The position numbers and the translations under genes were made by a program. Below are positions 1 through 8,894 of a stretch of 64,000 bases of DNA, piece after piece. Under the pieces are notes generated by a model. The model was given only the letters and a program-made list of their open reading frames with translations. It was not told the DNA's origin and made no database searches. Every line of letters starts with the position of its first letter. The first letter of the stretch is position 1. Source of the stretch: Bog-473 sp963744935 (GTDB lineage: Bacteria > Actinomycetota > Acidimicrobiia > Acidimicrobiales > RAAP-2); assembly GCA_963744935.1 (NCBI GenBank), contig CAVUVM010000007.1:1-64000 (forward strand), given 5' to 3'.

Positions 1-41
1 CAAGGGCATCTGCCGCATGCGCTTGGATCGCAGCCACTAAG

Positions 42-305
42 TTATTGAGTTGGGTCGCGAGACCATCCAGGATCGGAATTTGTGCCTGGAGTAATGCCAA
101 TTTGTTCCGGCGCTATTGAGGGTTGCAGGCCCGAAGTACTGTCTGAAATACCGAAGTTTATTCCCATGTGAATATCTATAAGTGATTGGTTCACTGGCTG
201 AAGCAGGTCAGGAATGGTCGACCCCAACACCTTGTCCAAGGATGTAAACGCGTCGCTATAGGCCTCCAGTGCTACTGGCCTTGCACTTACAGAGTCGTTC
301 GACAT
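42..305 (-). CDS. Small T7SS-locus protein, probably frameshifted and truncated by the window edge
   Basis: Last visible gene of a minus-strand run of small T7SS-type genes. Its start codon overlaps the stop of the upstream WXG protein (TGATG at 303-307), which implies translational coupling. As written the frame gives 87 aa. The last ~20 residues look unnatural, whereas the neighbouring frame from about position 115 leftwards reads as an amphipathic helix (NKLALLQAQIPILDG, then ATQLNNLVAAIQAHA) that stays open to base 1. One surplus G in CCGGAAC near 115 would join the two, so the true protein probably continues beyond the window. No family was recognised. Confidence 0.5.
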   Translation of the reverse strand: MSNDSVSARPVALEAYSDAFTSLDKVLGSTIPDLLQPVNQSLIDIHMGINFGISDSTSGLQPSIAPEQIGITPGTNSDPGWSRDPTQ

Positions 306-592
306 CAGAAGAATCCAGGCGGGATCTGCGCTTGGACTGCTTGAAGACCGCCTATGAGCGCTCGTACCGAACTTCCCGGGGCATTAAGTAGATTAGTTTC
401 AGCATTAAGCAAACGAGGGAGGGCTACGGTTCGAAAAGCGTCCGCGTCCGGTCCTTGCCAATTGCCACCACTAGGCGCGAAGAGTTGGGCGCCCTGCTCT
501 TGGCAGGCCTTTACAAGACCGGCAAGAAAATCTTCAACGGTCGTCAGTGCGTTGATGGCATCTTGGCACGAAGAGATGGTCGAACCGGTCAT
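305..592 (-). CDS. WXG100-like small secreted protein
   Basis: A 95-aa, mainly helical protein with a W-x-G turn near the middle (GNWQGPDADAF), the hallmark of WXG100/ESX substrates, which form helical hairpins exported by type VII secretion. Length fits the family. The ATG at 592 overlaps the stop of the preceding WXG reading frame (ATGA), and its own stop overlaps the next start, so it sits in a tightly packed operon. It has no signal peptide, as expected for T7SS substrates. The hydrophobic C-terminal end (QAQIPPGFF) lacks the YxxxD/E export motif; a partner protein may carry it. Family is supported by motif, length and context only. Confidence 0.65.
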   Translation of the reverse strand: MTGSTISSCQDAINALTTVEDFLAGLVKACQEQGAQLFAPSGGNWQGPDADAFRTVALPRLLNAETNLLNAPGSSVRALIGGLQAVQAQIPPGFF

Positions 593-1188
593 AGCGTGTC
601 GCTCTTTGTCGCTGCCTCGGCCTGCGCGTTCAGGTAGGAGTTGATTTGACTCTGTGCGTTCTGCGTCGCAGTCTTGGCGGCCGATGTGAACTGGGAGACG
701 GCGCTCACCGCCTCGTCCTTGGCAGTTCCCGACCAGTCAGTGGACCGCAGTGCCGAGCAGGTGATCGTCGAGAGCCGAGTCGATTGCCGTCATGTGCGAC
801 GTGACTGTGCCGGTGAGTGCGGTGAGTGCGCTCGGATCCACCTGGACAAAATCAGGCGACGCGGGCACACTCGGTGGGGAGATCGGCGCCGTGTTCACGC
901 TGATGGTGACGGGTGTTCCACCCAGGGACCCCGAAATGTTGCTGGTCGCTGTCCGCACGGCATCGACGATCCCCGTGACATCCTGAGACAACTGCTCGTC
1001 GTGAAATCGTGCGCCATCTGACCGCACTTGCGTCTTGATCGTTACTGGGCGTTAGGACCCTGGTAGTTGACGTTGACGACGTCGTCCACCAGCCCCTGCA
1101 TCTGAGTGCGGATGCTTTGGAACTCCTCGTCGGCCTTGGCCCCGTAGGCCCGGACGCTGGCGGGGTTCACACGAATGACCTGTGCCAT
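589..1188 (-). pseudogene. WXG100-like protein(s), reading frame broken twice
   Basis: A strong Shine-Dalgarno (AGGAGGT, 7 nt spacing) precedes the ATG at 1188. The first frame (1042-1188, 48 aa) starts MAQVIRVNPASVRAYGAKAD and reaches a W-x-G-like turn (NYQGPNA) before a TAA. A -1 step near 1040 continues with IKTQVRSDGARF and LSQDVTGIVDAVRTAT, a typical second helix. That frame runs on through VDPSALTALTG to a stop at 737. A +1 step near 755 joins it to STDWSGTAKDEAVSAV and a helix ending at 589. Either two adjacent WXG100 proteins or one tandem-domain protein was intended. Both sides of each break are well conserved, so sequencing indels are as likely as real decay. Confidence 0.6.
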
Positions 1189-1245
1189 AGATCGACCTCC
1201 TGAGCACGGCCGCCGCTTGGATGCTAACGGGGGGTGCAGGTAAAG

Positions 1246-4200
1246 TCAACGGCTCGACAACATGGAATCGGGCATGGCCATCTGGACCAGCTCGAGTTCA
1301 CCGCTGTTCACCAGATAGCCCCTCCCAGGGACAAAGCGCGTTTGAGTATGCCGGGGTAGTGGTGCTCCGAGAATTCGCCGTCCATGTCGACGTCCGGCCG
1401 GAGCAGCACTCCTACCCTCGACTTGCGCACGGTTTGGGTCCAATGGTTGTAGATCCCACGGAGGAATTCCGGGCGCCCCGCTGCCACGACATGAAGGTCA
1501 GGCTGCCGAGCTGCCAGGAGAGCCTGGAGGGCGGCGCCGACGACGTCGCCGATCCGTTCCGCGTCGTCGACGAGAAGCAAGACCGGACCCTGTCGATCCG
1601 ACAGCAATTGGCAGAGCGCCACCATCTCCGACTCAGACCGGCACGTCTGATCCAAGAAGGCACCGTCAGTTAGTACTGAGGGGCGAGAAGCACAGGCAAC
1701 GACGTAGGCCTCACCAAGAGTCCGACGAGCTACTTCGGCAAGAGTGGCGAGAACTGTGCTCTTCCCACAGCGCGCCGGGCCGCCGACGAACGCGTGCTCC
1801 GCCTCGAGGAGATTCAAGAATGCAGGAGCGAGGTCCCTGTCCCCGATCCCGACAGGCAAGTACCAATCCGCGCCTTCGTGACGGCCAAGTCCAGCGACGG
1901 CCGACAAAGGAACGTGCTCGGGAAGCTCTTCGATCGGCGTTGGGCGCTCCGTGCTGCCCCAGCGCTCCGCAAGTGACCGTATCCGGTCCTCGAGAGGCCG
2001 TGTTGTGGTGGTCGCCACCTGGACCAGCTGGGCGGATTCGCTCAACCATGCCCTTCCGGGCTGCGTGATCGAGCGCGGCACCAGCCGCCGGCACCGAGAC
2101 CTGGGCGTAGTCGATGGCCTCCGCCAAGCGGAGGACCAGCCGCTGCGGTACCAATGACGACGAGCGCGATCGGAATCGCACCGACACGCTCACACGCCAC
2201 GCACATGTGGATGCCGCACTCCGGCCCCTCGGCGAAGACTCGGTCGAACGCATCGATAATTTCTCCGCCTATACCTCCATGCTCTGCCCTGAAGGCTCCG
2301 AGGCCGTCGACGAGGACGATCAACCGGCGAAATTGCTCGGAAGCGCCGCCCGCAGCACGTCGTCGAGCCAGCTCCCGGAGCAACATTCGAACCAGGCGGA
2401 CCTGTCGCTCCCGGGAACCGGCGCCGACCACTGCTCCGACGTAGGGCAGATCGGCCAGGGGGCTCAGACCGGATCCGGCGAAATCAAGCGCATAGACAGC
2501 GGGTGTTAAGGGCCCTGGGCCCTTCCCAGCCGACAGTGCCACCGTGGTAAGGGCGGTGGTGACCCCGGATCCGACCACTCCGTAGAGCAAGAGGTTGCCG
2601 TGGTCCAGATCCCACGCCACCGGATACTGGTCCTGAGCGTCGGGGTCGTCGGCCCGAGCAAACACGATTTGGCTTCCGGTACGCGCCAGATTCTCTCGGA
2701 CAGCGTCCTCTCGGAGGAGATCCTCCAGGTCGACGGGACCGAGCGGATCGGGGAATGGGCGCCTCGGCATCGGCCGGCCACAAGTTCGGTGCGCCGCCGC
2801 CACCATCTCCACCAAACGCTCCAGATCGTTACGTTCCACATCGCTCGGCTGGGCCGGAAACTGGGGGGACTCCTCTTCAGGAACTCTCGATCCGGCCGCC
2901 CGTCGAGAGGAGGGCAAGACGGCGAAGGGTCGCACCTCGACTGGCCGGAGGTGCTCTCCCCCGCTGATCACGGTCGCGAGAGCCGACTGGATCAGCTCCG
3001 GGCTCGACGGCCCGATCTTGACATAGGCCCGCCCGGGACGCGCGATGGTCGCAGCGTCGGGCACTCCGATTACCTCTCGCGAATCCGCCGGATCCTGAAC
3101 CCGAAGGCTGATCCACAAGTTGGAGTTGGCTCGGACGTCCTCGCTGATGACACCTCCCGGCTTCTGCGTGGCCAGCACCAAATGGACGCCGAGACTCCTT
3201 CCTTCTCGGGCGATAACGTCAATCGCCTCGAACAAGTCCGGGACCTTCTGGGCCATCGAGGCGAACTCGTCGATGACGACGACAAGATAGGGAACGTTCT
3301 CGGGCGTGTAATCTCCCGCTGATCTCACCCTGGCACGGTACTGGCGGATGTCGATCACACCCTGGGCGGCGAACAGCTCCTTTCGGTGCTGCAGCTCGGC
3401 CTGGAGGCACCGAAGTGCCCTGGCCGCCAGAGCGCCGTCGAGGTCGGACAAGCTGCCGACCGTGTGCGGGAGTGGTTCGAACACGCGAAACGAGGCGCCC
3501 CCCTTGAAGTCGAATAGGCCAAACACGAGGTGTTCCGGAGGCACGGCAACTGCCAGTCCGATGATCAGGGAGCTGAGCAACTCGCTCTTGCCCGACCCCG
3601 ACATGCCAGCGATGAGGGAATGTGGACCATGGCGTGTGATGTCGATCTCGAACGGTCCGTCAGCGTCCATGCCGACCCGAGTTCGCAAGCCCGGATCGGC
3701 ATCCTTTGCGTGGTGGACCTCGTCGAATCCCTCCCAACGTCGAACGACCTGCCCGGGTTCGAAGCTGTCGAAACCAAGCAGCGAGATTACGCTGACATTG
3801 TCGGGCAGACCGCCCCCAGCCTCCGGCAGATCCACGTCTTCGAACCGGGCCAACGACCGCGCCGTGACCCTGGCCAGACGGCGGGAGATGCCCCAAGGAT
3901 AGCCCTCTACGAACCCCCTGACGGCGTCCGCATCCTCCACCCGGATTTCCGCCCCTCTCGTCTCCACGACCGTCGTGCACGAAGCAAGTAGCTCGTCCCG
4001 AGTGCTGGCGATTGTGAGACCAGCCACTGGCCAGGCCTCTCCACGCAGGGCCGATCTGAGTCGCTCGCCCTCCGATCCTCTCAACCTCGTCGGGAGCGTG
4101 CTGTCCACCACCAGGAGTGTCGACCGCTGTCTGGCCTCGCCCTCGATGGATGTCACGGATGGGGCCGCCAGCACATCGAGCACGGCAGCCGTCTGGCTCG

Positions 4201-5591
4201 GGTTGGCTGCGATCAACCGAGCCGGCTGAGCCAACGCCGTGACGTTGATCGTATGCGGTAGCCATTTCGCCCAATCCCAGTCGGCGACTCTGTCCTCGTC
4301 GGTGATCACCGCGATTCCCAAGTCGGCCGGGCCTTGCAGCACGGCGGCCTGGCAGACTATTCCCCGGGCGATTGCCAGCACCTCTTCGCGGTCTCCATAC
4401 GCGCCGATCATTTCCGACTGGCCGAGCGTGGCGGTGAGGGGAACCCCCTTAAGGCTCGATTGCCTGTCCAGCACCGCAAGCACATCTGGGTTGAGCCTGG
4501 TGCCAGCGGAGGCCGGGAGCCGCGGGTGCCACGGCACGTCGCCCACCCCTAGGCCAAGGTGAAGGAAATCCGGGTCGCGCGTACGACGTTCCCATAGGTG
4601 GTTCGCACCGTTGATCGCGTACTCGATGAACGTCAAGGGATCGGGATTCGTGATAATGCGGAACTGCCGCTGACGCTCCTGAGCCTGGGCGACTTCCTGA
4701 CTGAAGTCCCGCAGCGCCGTCTCGTATCGAGAGGACTCGGTCCGAGACTTCTTCTTGGTTGCTCGCCGCGCTTCGTACCATGTGACAACAGCGGTGAGGG
4801 GTGCCACTGCAGCGAACACGAGCATCGACAACCGCTTATAGATGAAGGTCATGGCGACTGGTGTCGCCGCGTTGACGACGACCGGCAGTACACTGAAGGG
4901 CACGGGTTCCGGATCCGAGGGAGCCGCCGGGACGGCAAGCTCATCTTCCTGGAGCAGCATCTGATGTCTCGGTGGGCGATTGAACGGGATTGTCCCCCCA
5001 GTGGTGACGAGTTCACGCCACGATTTCCCCAGTGCCCCGGGGCGTCCAAAGGACTCTCTGAAATTGGACACGGAGACGACCCACCTGGAGGTCTGTCCGT
5101 GGAGTCAGTCGAGCAACTTGGCCCGGAGCGAGGCGCCGACCCTCGACGATCGTCGCCGACTGTCCACTCTGGGTCAGGACCGCGTTGCCGTTGTCTTCGA
5201 CAACGATAGATGCGTGATGGCGTGAGACGGATGGATCATCGAGTCGCACCTGGCAATCTGGTGCTCGTCCGATGCTGAACTTGCCCGGCCAAAGCGGGAT
5301 GCGATCACCGGACCCGGGTCCACCAACTACCGCCAGTTCGCAGCTTGGCGCCGTTCCCGCCGAGCCTGAACGTGACGGGACGTTGAGAGCGATGACGCCT
5401 CCTGAGCACAATCCACTGGCGAGAAGCGGCGTGGTGGCGCGAACCATGCCCCCGGCGATCTTCACCGCATCGGGCATAGCGGCACCTGCCGGCAGAAGCA
5501 CGTCAAGGAGATCTCGAACAGTGGCATCTTGATCATTGACCTGAAGAGCAAGCTCGTACTCCGCCTGGTCGGATCGATAGACGAACTCCAA
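1246..5591 (-). pseudogene. EssC/EccC-type T7SS ATPase with N-terminal FHA region, frame broken at four places
   Basis: Motor ATPase of type VII secretion, membrane-anchored. A TTG at 5591 with GGAGATC upstream opens a frame containing an FHA domain (FSIGRAPDCQVRL, then SVSRHHASI). The next frame (from ~5071 down to ~2150) has two hydrophobic segments (~residues 58-92 of that frame) and an FtsK/SpoIIIE domain with Walker A GMSGSGKSE and Walker B VVVIDEFA. A second ATPase domain follows with a degenerate P-loop (GVVGSGVTT, no Lys). The third domain (GPARCGKST, LLLVDDAE) and the PGRGYLV tail lie in other frames. Breaks fall near 5060, 2155, 2065 and 1372; repaired length would be ~1,450 aa, matching EssC. 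The FHA part could instead be a separate overlapping gene. Confidence 0.75.
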
Positions 5592-5621
5592 AGATCTCCG
5601 ATCAGCAGCTCTGTTGAGGTA

Positions 5622-6053
5622 TCAATAAATCGTTCCTCTCTCGACTCTTTGTCCGGCAGATTCGTCGTCTACGACCTTCCCCTCCTGAAGGACCTCGTCG
5701 ATGTCGATAGGCGATGCCTGTACGTCTTCCACCTCAAACAGGATTCTCAGATCCCCGAGGAGTAGCGAAACATTTCTTCGCAACAAAACTGGGTTCTGCG
5801 GATCCAGGGACACTTGGTTTACAAAGGTTCCAGACGTGGAGTCCAAGTCGGTCACTTCGACCGCATCATCGACCACTCGTATTTGCAGGTGTCGACGCGA
5901 TACGTGGCGGTTCAGGTCCATGGAAGTTACGTCTAGGTCGGGCTCGAACCCGGTAACATCGTCCCTTCTGCCGATGATCATCGGGTCCGGGCCAATCTCG
6001 ACACGACGATCCCCCAGCACTACGAAGTACTTCGCTGTGCTTTGAGCAGCCAT
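5622..6053 (-). CDS. FHA-domain protein
   Basis: A 143-aa cytoplasmic protein with one forkhead-associated domain, a phosphothreonine-binding module. Visible landmarks are the GR of MIIGRRDDV, the SRRHLQI strand and the TSGTFVN loop (about residues 26, 65-71 and 87-93). The ATG at 6053 gives a protein beginning MAAQSTAKYFVV; frames upstream of it do not look coding. It lies 30 nt upstream of the FHA-EssC gene in the same direction and is divergent from the Ser/Thr kinase. That suggests a kinase-FHA switch acting on the secretion ATPase, which is an inference. The 226 bp to the kinase start must contain both promoters, but I cannot pick out clear -35/-10 boxes. Confidence 0.8.
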   Translation of the reverse strand: MAAQSTAKYFVVLGDRRVEIGPDPMIIGRRDDVTGFEPDLDVTSMDLNRHVSRRHLQIRVVDDAVEVTDLDSTSGTFVNQVSLDPQNPVLLRRNVSLLLGDLRILFEVEDVQASPIDIDEVLQEGKVVDDESAGQRVERGTIY

Positions 6054-6279
6054 GCGTCCGTGTCTTCCTTTCGAAACGGCCGCCACGGGTGACTCTAGGC
6101 CGAAGGCCCGTGGCTGTCGACAGGCGAAGCGTTGGTTCAGCTGGGACCAAAACCGACGCTCGCTCTCCACAACCAAGTTCGACCGCTCTGGCAGCCCCGG
6201 TCTGCCAGTCCGTCCCGGTCCGAGTGCTTGCAAAATCGCACAGTGGTCAGAGCACCAAGAAGGTCTAGCCTGACCCGCT

Positions 6280-7833
6280 ATGGAGCAGGGTGGTGACCCT
6301 GATGTCCGGACCCAGGGCGGGCGGCCCCTCGGTGCCCGGTACCTGTTGTTCGAGCTGATCGGCGCGGGGTCGATGAGCCAGGTCTTCCGGGGCACCATCC
6401 GGGAGGGGGACGCCGATCTCGCCATCAAGGTGCTGCGCCCCGAGCTGGTGGCACGCCCCGAGATCGTCCAGCGCTTCATGCGCGAGCGCCAGGCCCTTAT
6501 GTCCCTCGGGGGTGACAACGTCGTGCCGCTGCTCGATTTAGTGGTCGAGGGGGAGACCTTGGCCCTAGTCATGCCCCGGATGAGCGGCGGCACCCTGCGC
6601 GAGCACCTCGAGACCTCGGGGGGCAGCCTCGGGGTCGAGGAAGCCCGCGACCTGATCGTCGACGTTCTCAGGGGCCTGGGCGAGGCGCACGCCAAGGGGA
6701 TCATTCACCGTGACATCAAGCCCGAGAACATCCTCCTCGAGCGCCGCGGGGCGGGCGTGGTGGCCAAGGTGAGCGACTTCGGCATCGCCGCGGCAGTGGG
6801 GACCCAGAGCACCAGCACCGCCAGCCATGGCGCCATGATCGGCACGGCCCAATACATGGCGCCCGAGCTCCTCGACGGCGCGAAGGCGACCACCGCCGTC
6901 GACGTCTACGGGGCGGGCATCTTGCTTTACGAGCTCGTGGCCGGCCATCCCCCGTTCGATGGCGAGAACCTGCTCGGGGTGCTAACCCGGGCGGCCCAAG
7001 CGCAACCCGATCGCCCCGAAGGGTTGCCCGACCTCCTCTGGGCGGTCCTCGAGGCCATGGTGGCCAAGGACCCCGCCCAGCGCCCCAGTGCCGATGAAGC
7101 GGCGCGGCGGCTTACGCAGAGCGGCACGGTGTTCGTGGATCCTTCGGCGCTCAGGGTCGCGGTGGTGGATCACTCCGGCCCGTCGGTCCCGAAGGAAGAA
7201 GCGCAGGATGCACGCTCAAGAGAACTTGCAGAACAAGATCACCAGCCACAACCTCAAATATTGGCCACCATCGAACCTCCTCCCCCCCGCCCGAAGAGAC
7301 GGTGGGCAGTCGTAACAGTTGTCGTCATTGTTATCGTCATGGGTGGACTGGGACTGCTGGTCTACCGCCTGATCAATCAGTCTCCTGCGGCCGCTTCGGA
7401 ATTGCCATCGGGTGCTGAACTCCAGCCGGGGGATTCTCTGACTTCGTCGAATGGCCATTGGGTCGTTGTCATGCAGGGGGAGGACGGCAATCTCGTCGAG
7501 TACCGGGGGGAAGCCGTCGGAAAGCTTGGCGGCGCGGTGTGGGACAGTAGGACCAGCGGCCATCCGGGCGCCTATGCGAAGATGCAACCGCACGGGGGCG
7601 ACCTTGTTATCTACCCTAGAGGAGAGGGCCCCCCGCCCCCGGGGTCGCACCATTTCAACGGTATTTGGGTGGCGACATTCACATCACAACCGGGATCGTA
7701 TGCTCAGCTCGAGAACAATGGCGCTTTTGTTATTCGTGCACCTGGATCAGGATCGGGTAACGAGTCAGGTTCCGGATGCACTATCTGGGGTACCTATCCA
7801 GGTCCCAGATGCAAGATCAAGCAATTTCCTTGA
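6280..7833 (+). CDS. Membrane Ser/Thr protein kinase with extracellular bulb-lectin-like domain
   Basis: Actinobacterial Hanks-type kinase of 517 aa. The kinase domain (~20-280) has a glycine-rich loop (GAGSMSQVF), catalytic Lys50 in AIKVLRPE, HRDIKPEN (143-150), DFG (166-168) and APE (194-196), so it should be active. A proline-rich linker leads to one membrane helix (~341-363). The outside part (~385-490) resembles a bulb-type mannose-binding lectin: NGHWVVVMQGEDGNLVEY and two similar strands ending in a VWDS/IWGTYPG-like pattern. Cys residues near the end (CTIWGTYPGPRC) could form a disulphide. It is divergent from the FHA and T7SS genes, so a role in sensing sugars or wall material and phosphorylating FHA partners is plausible. 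Confidence 0.88.
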   Translation: MEQGGDPDVRTQGGRPLGARYLLFELIGAGSMSQVFRGTIREGDADLAIKVLRPELVARPEIVQRFMRERQALMSLGGDNVVPLLDLVVEGETLALVMPRMSGGTLREHLETSGGSLGVEEARDLIVDVLRGLGEAHAKGIIHRDIKPENILLERRGAGVVAKVSDFGIAAAVGTQSTSTASHGAMIGTAQYMAPELLDGAKATTAVDVYGAGILLYELVAGHPPFDGENLLGVLTRAAQAQPDRPEGLPDLLWAVLEAMVAKDPAQRPSADEAARRLTQSGTVFVDPSALRVAVVDHSGPSVPKEEAQDARSRELAEQDHQPQPQILATIEPPPPRPKRRWAVVTVVVIVIVMGGLGLLVYRLINQSPAAASELPSGAELQPGDSLTSSNGHWVVVMQGEDGNLVEYRGEAVGKLGGAVWDSRTSGHPGAYAKMQPHGGDLVIYPRGEGPPPPGSHHFNGIWVATFTSQPGSYAQLENNGAFVIRAPGSGSGNESGSGCTIWGTYPGPRCKIKQFP

Positions 7834-7926
7834 CGTCCGCAGTTGTGTAACGCCCAATCGGTTCGTCAAGCTGCACGCCCGGCTAGCGCCACTGGTTCCT
7901 CCCCGACGATCTGCTTGGAGGTAACA

Positions 7927-8073
7927 ATGCCGAGTGAGATGACGACTGTCTCCGATGAGCGCGACCTGCCCGTTATGACGAAGATCCGGTGCTTGTCTAC
8001 GAGAAAGGAGAGCGTGCACGGCCGCCGGTATCCGGTGCGTGTCGAGCGCCCGCAACCGCGGGGTAAGAAGTAA
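7927..8073 (+). CDS. Small basic protein of unknown function
   Basis: A 48-aa frame starting MPSEMTTVSDERDLPVMTK and ending in a basic tail (RRYPVRVERPQPRGKK). It is called mainly because of a near-ideal ribosome binding site, GGAGGT 5 nt before the ATG (TGGAGGTAACAATG). It follows the kinase by 93 nt on the same strand. No family is recognised. The basic, disorder-prone tail would suit nucleic-acid or membrane-surface binding, but nothing proves function or translation. Confidence 0.4.
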   Translation: MPSEMTTVSDERDLPVMTKIRCLSTRKESVHGRRYPVRVERPQPRGKK

Positions 8074-8894
8074 CGCGGTTTAGCTCTGACGAAAGCCGCT
8101 CCAATCTGGGCGACCCCTTTTGGGTTAGACACGGCGGATGGACCAACCACCTGAGTTACTGAGCAGCCGGGTCGACATGCTCTTCGCCACGGCCGACCTC
8201 CGCGCACCGAATTCATCCACGTGCCAGAGGCCTCCACGGTTGGGCTGGAACAGGGTCCGAAGCCAACTGCACTGGGCGAAGTTCCGGCAGCCTGTCTCGG
8301 CGAGTTGCGAGGACGAGTGCTCGGCCGTCCTCGCGGCGGCCGGGTTCGACTCCTTCCGCTCGTTACCTCGGTGTCGACCGTGCTCCCGCACATGCCGTAG
8401 TACGGCTGGATCCTCTCGACCCGACCATAGGGGACGCCCGTAGTAAAGCGCTGGGTCGCGTCGACAACCTCCATGGAGATGATGTGCCCATTGCGACACA
8501 CAGCACAGCTCATCGAGCGAGTCGACCTCTCCTCGTAGATTCGTTGGGCACGCTGAGGGCACGGCGTCAGCGCGGACGCGGTTGCTCTGCGAGCGTTTTC
8601 CCTGGTGTCGGAGGGGGGACTTTAACCTTGAGCACACCAGCCTGGGAGACCAGCTGGGCGGTCGCCGCCTAGGGCCCCAGCTGCTCAGCGAGCCGACGGC
8701 TCGAACAGCGGGTACCAGTCGTCTTCGCTGTTCAGTGGTTAGTCCCCGGGCCACCCTGCTGGGCATGATCTCTCCATGATGGAAGCGGCCGAATTGGGGT
8801 GCCGTGTGGACGGCGCCTCAGTGGACACCTGGCATCCTCGAAGAGGATGCTATAGGCAGGGACCGGGTCATCCGAAGGGTGGAGGTCACAGAAC
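8074..8894 (+). other. 820 bp without a convincing gene
   Basis: No frame on either strand has both plausible protein sequence and a ribosome binding site. On the minus strand near 8350-8513 a frame begins MSCAVCRNGHIISMEVVDA and later shows YYGMCGSTVDTE. The C-x2-NGH ... CG spacing resembles the start of a zinc-ribbon protein (DUF2321-like), but the later cysteines are missing and the reading then degenerates. It may be a decayed gene. The last ~15 bases hold the ribosome binding site of the next gene. Confidence 0.3.

Noticed and set aside
1030..1045. Programmed -1 frameshift in the WXG gene
   Set aside because: There is no X-XXY-YYZ slippery heptamer or following stable structure, and many similar breaks nearby make indels the simpler explanation.
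8125..8766. Long minus-strand frame as a real gene
   Set aside because: Protein sequence is irregular with no ribosome binding site; only a short zinc-ribbon-like patch in another frame is suggestive.
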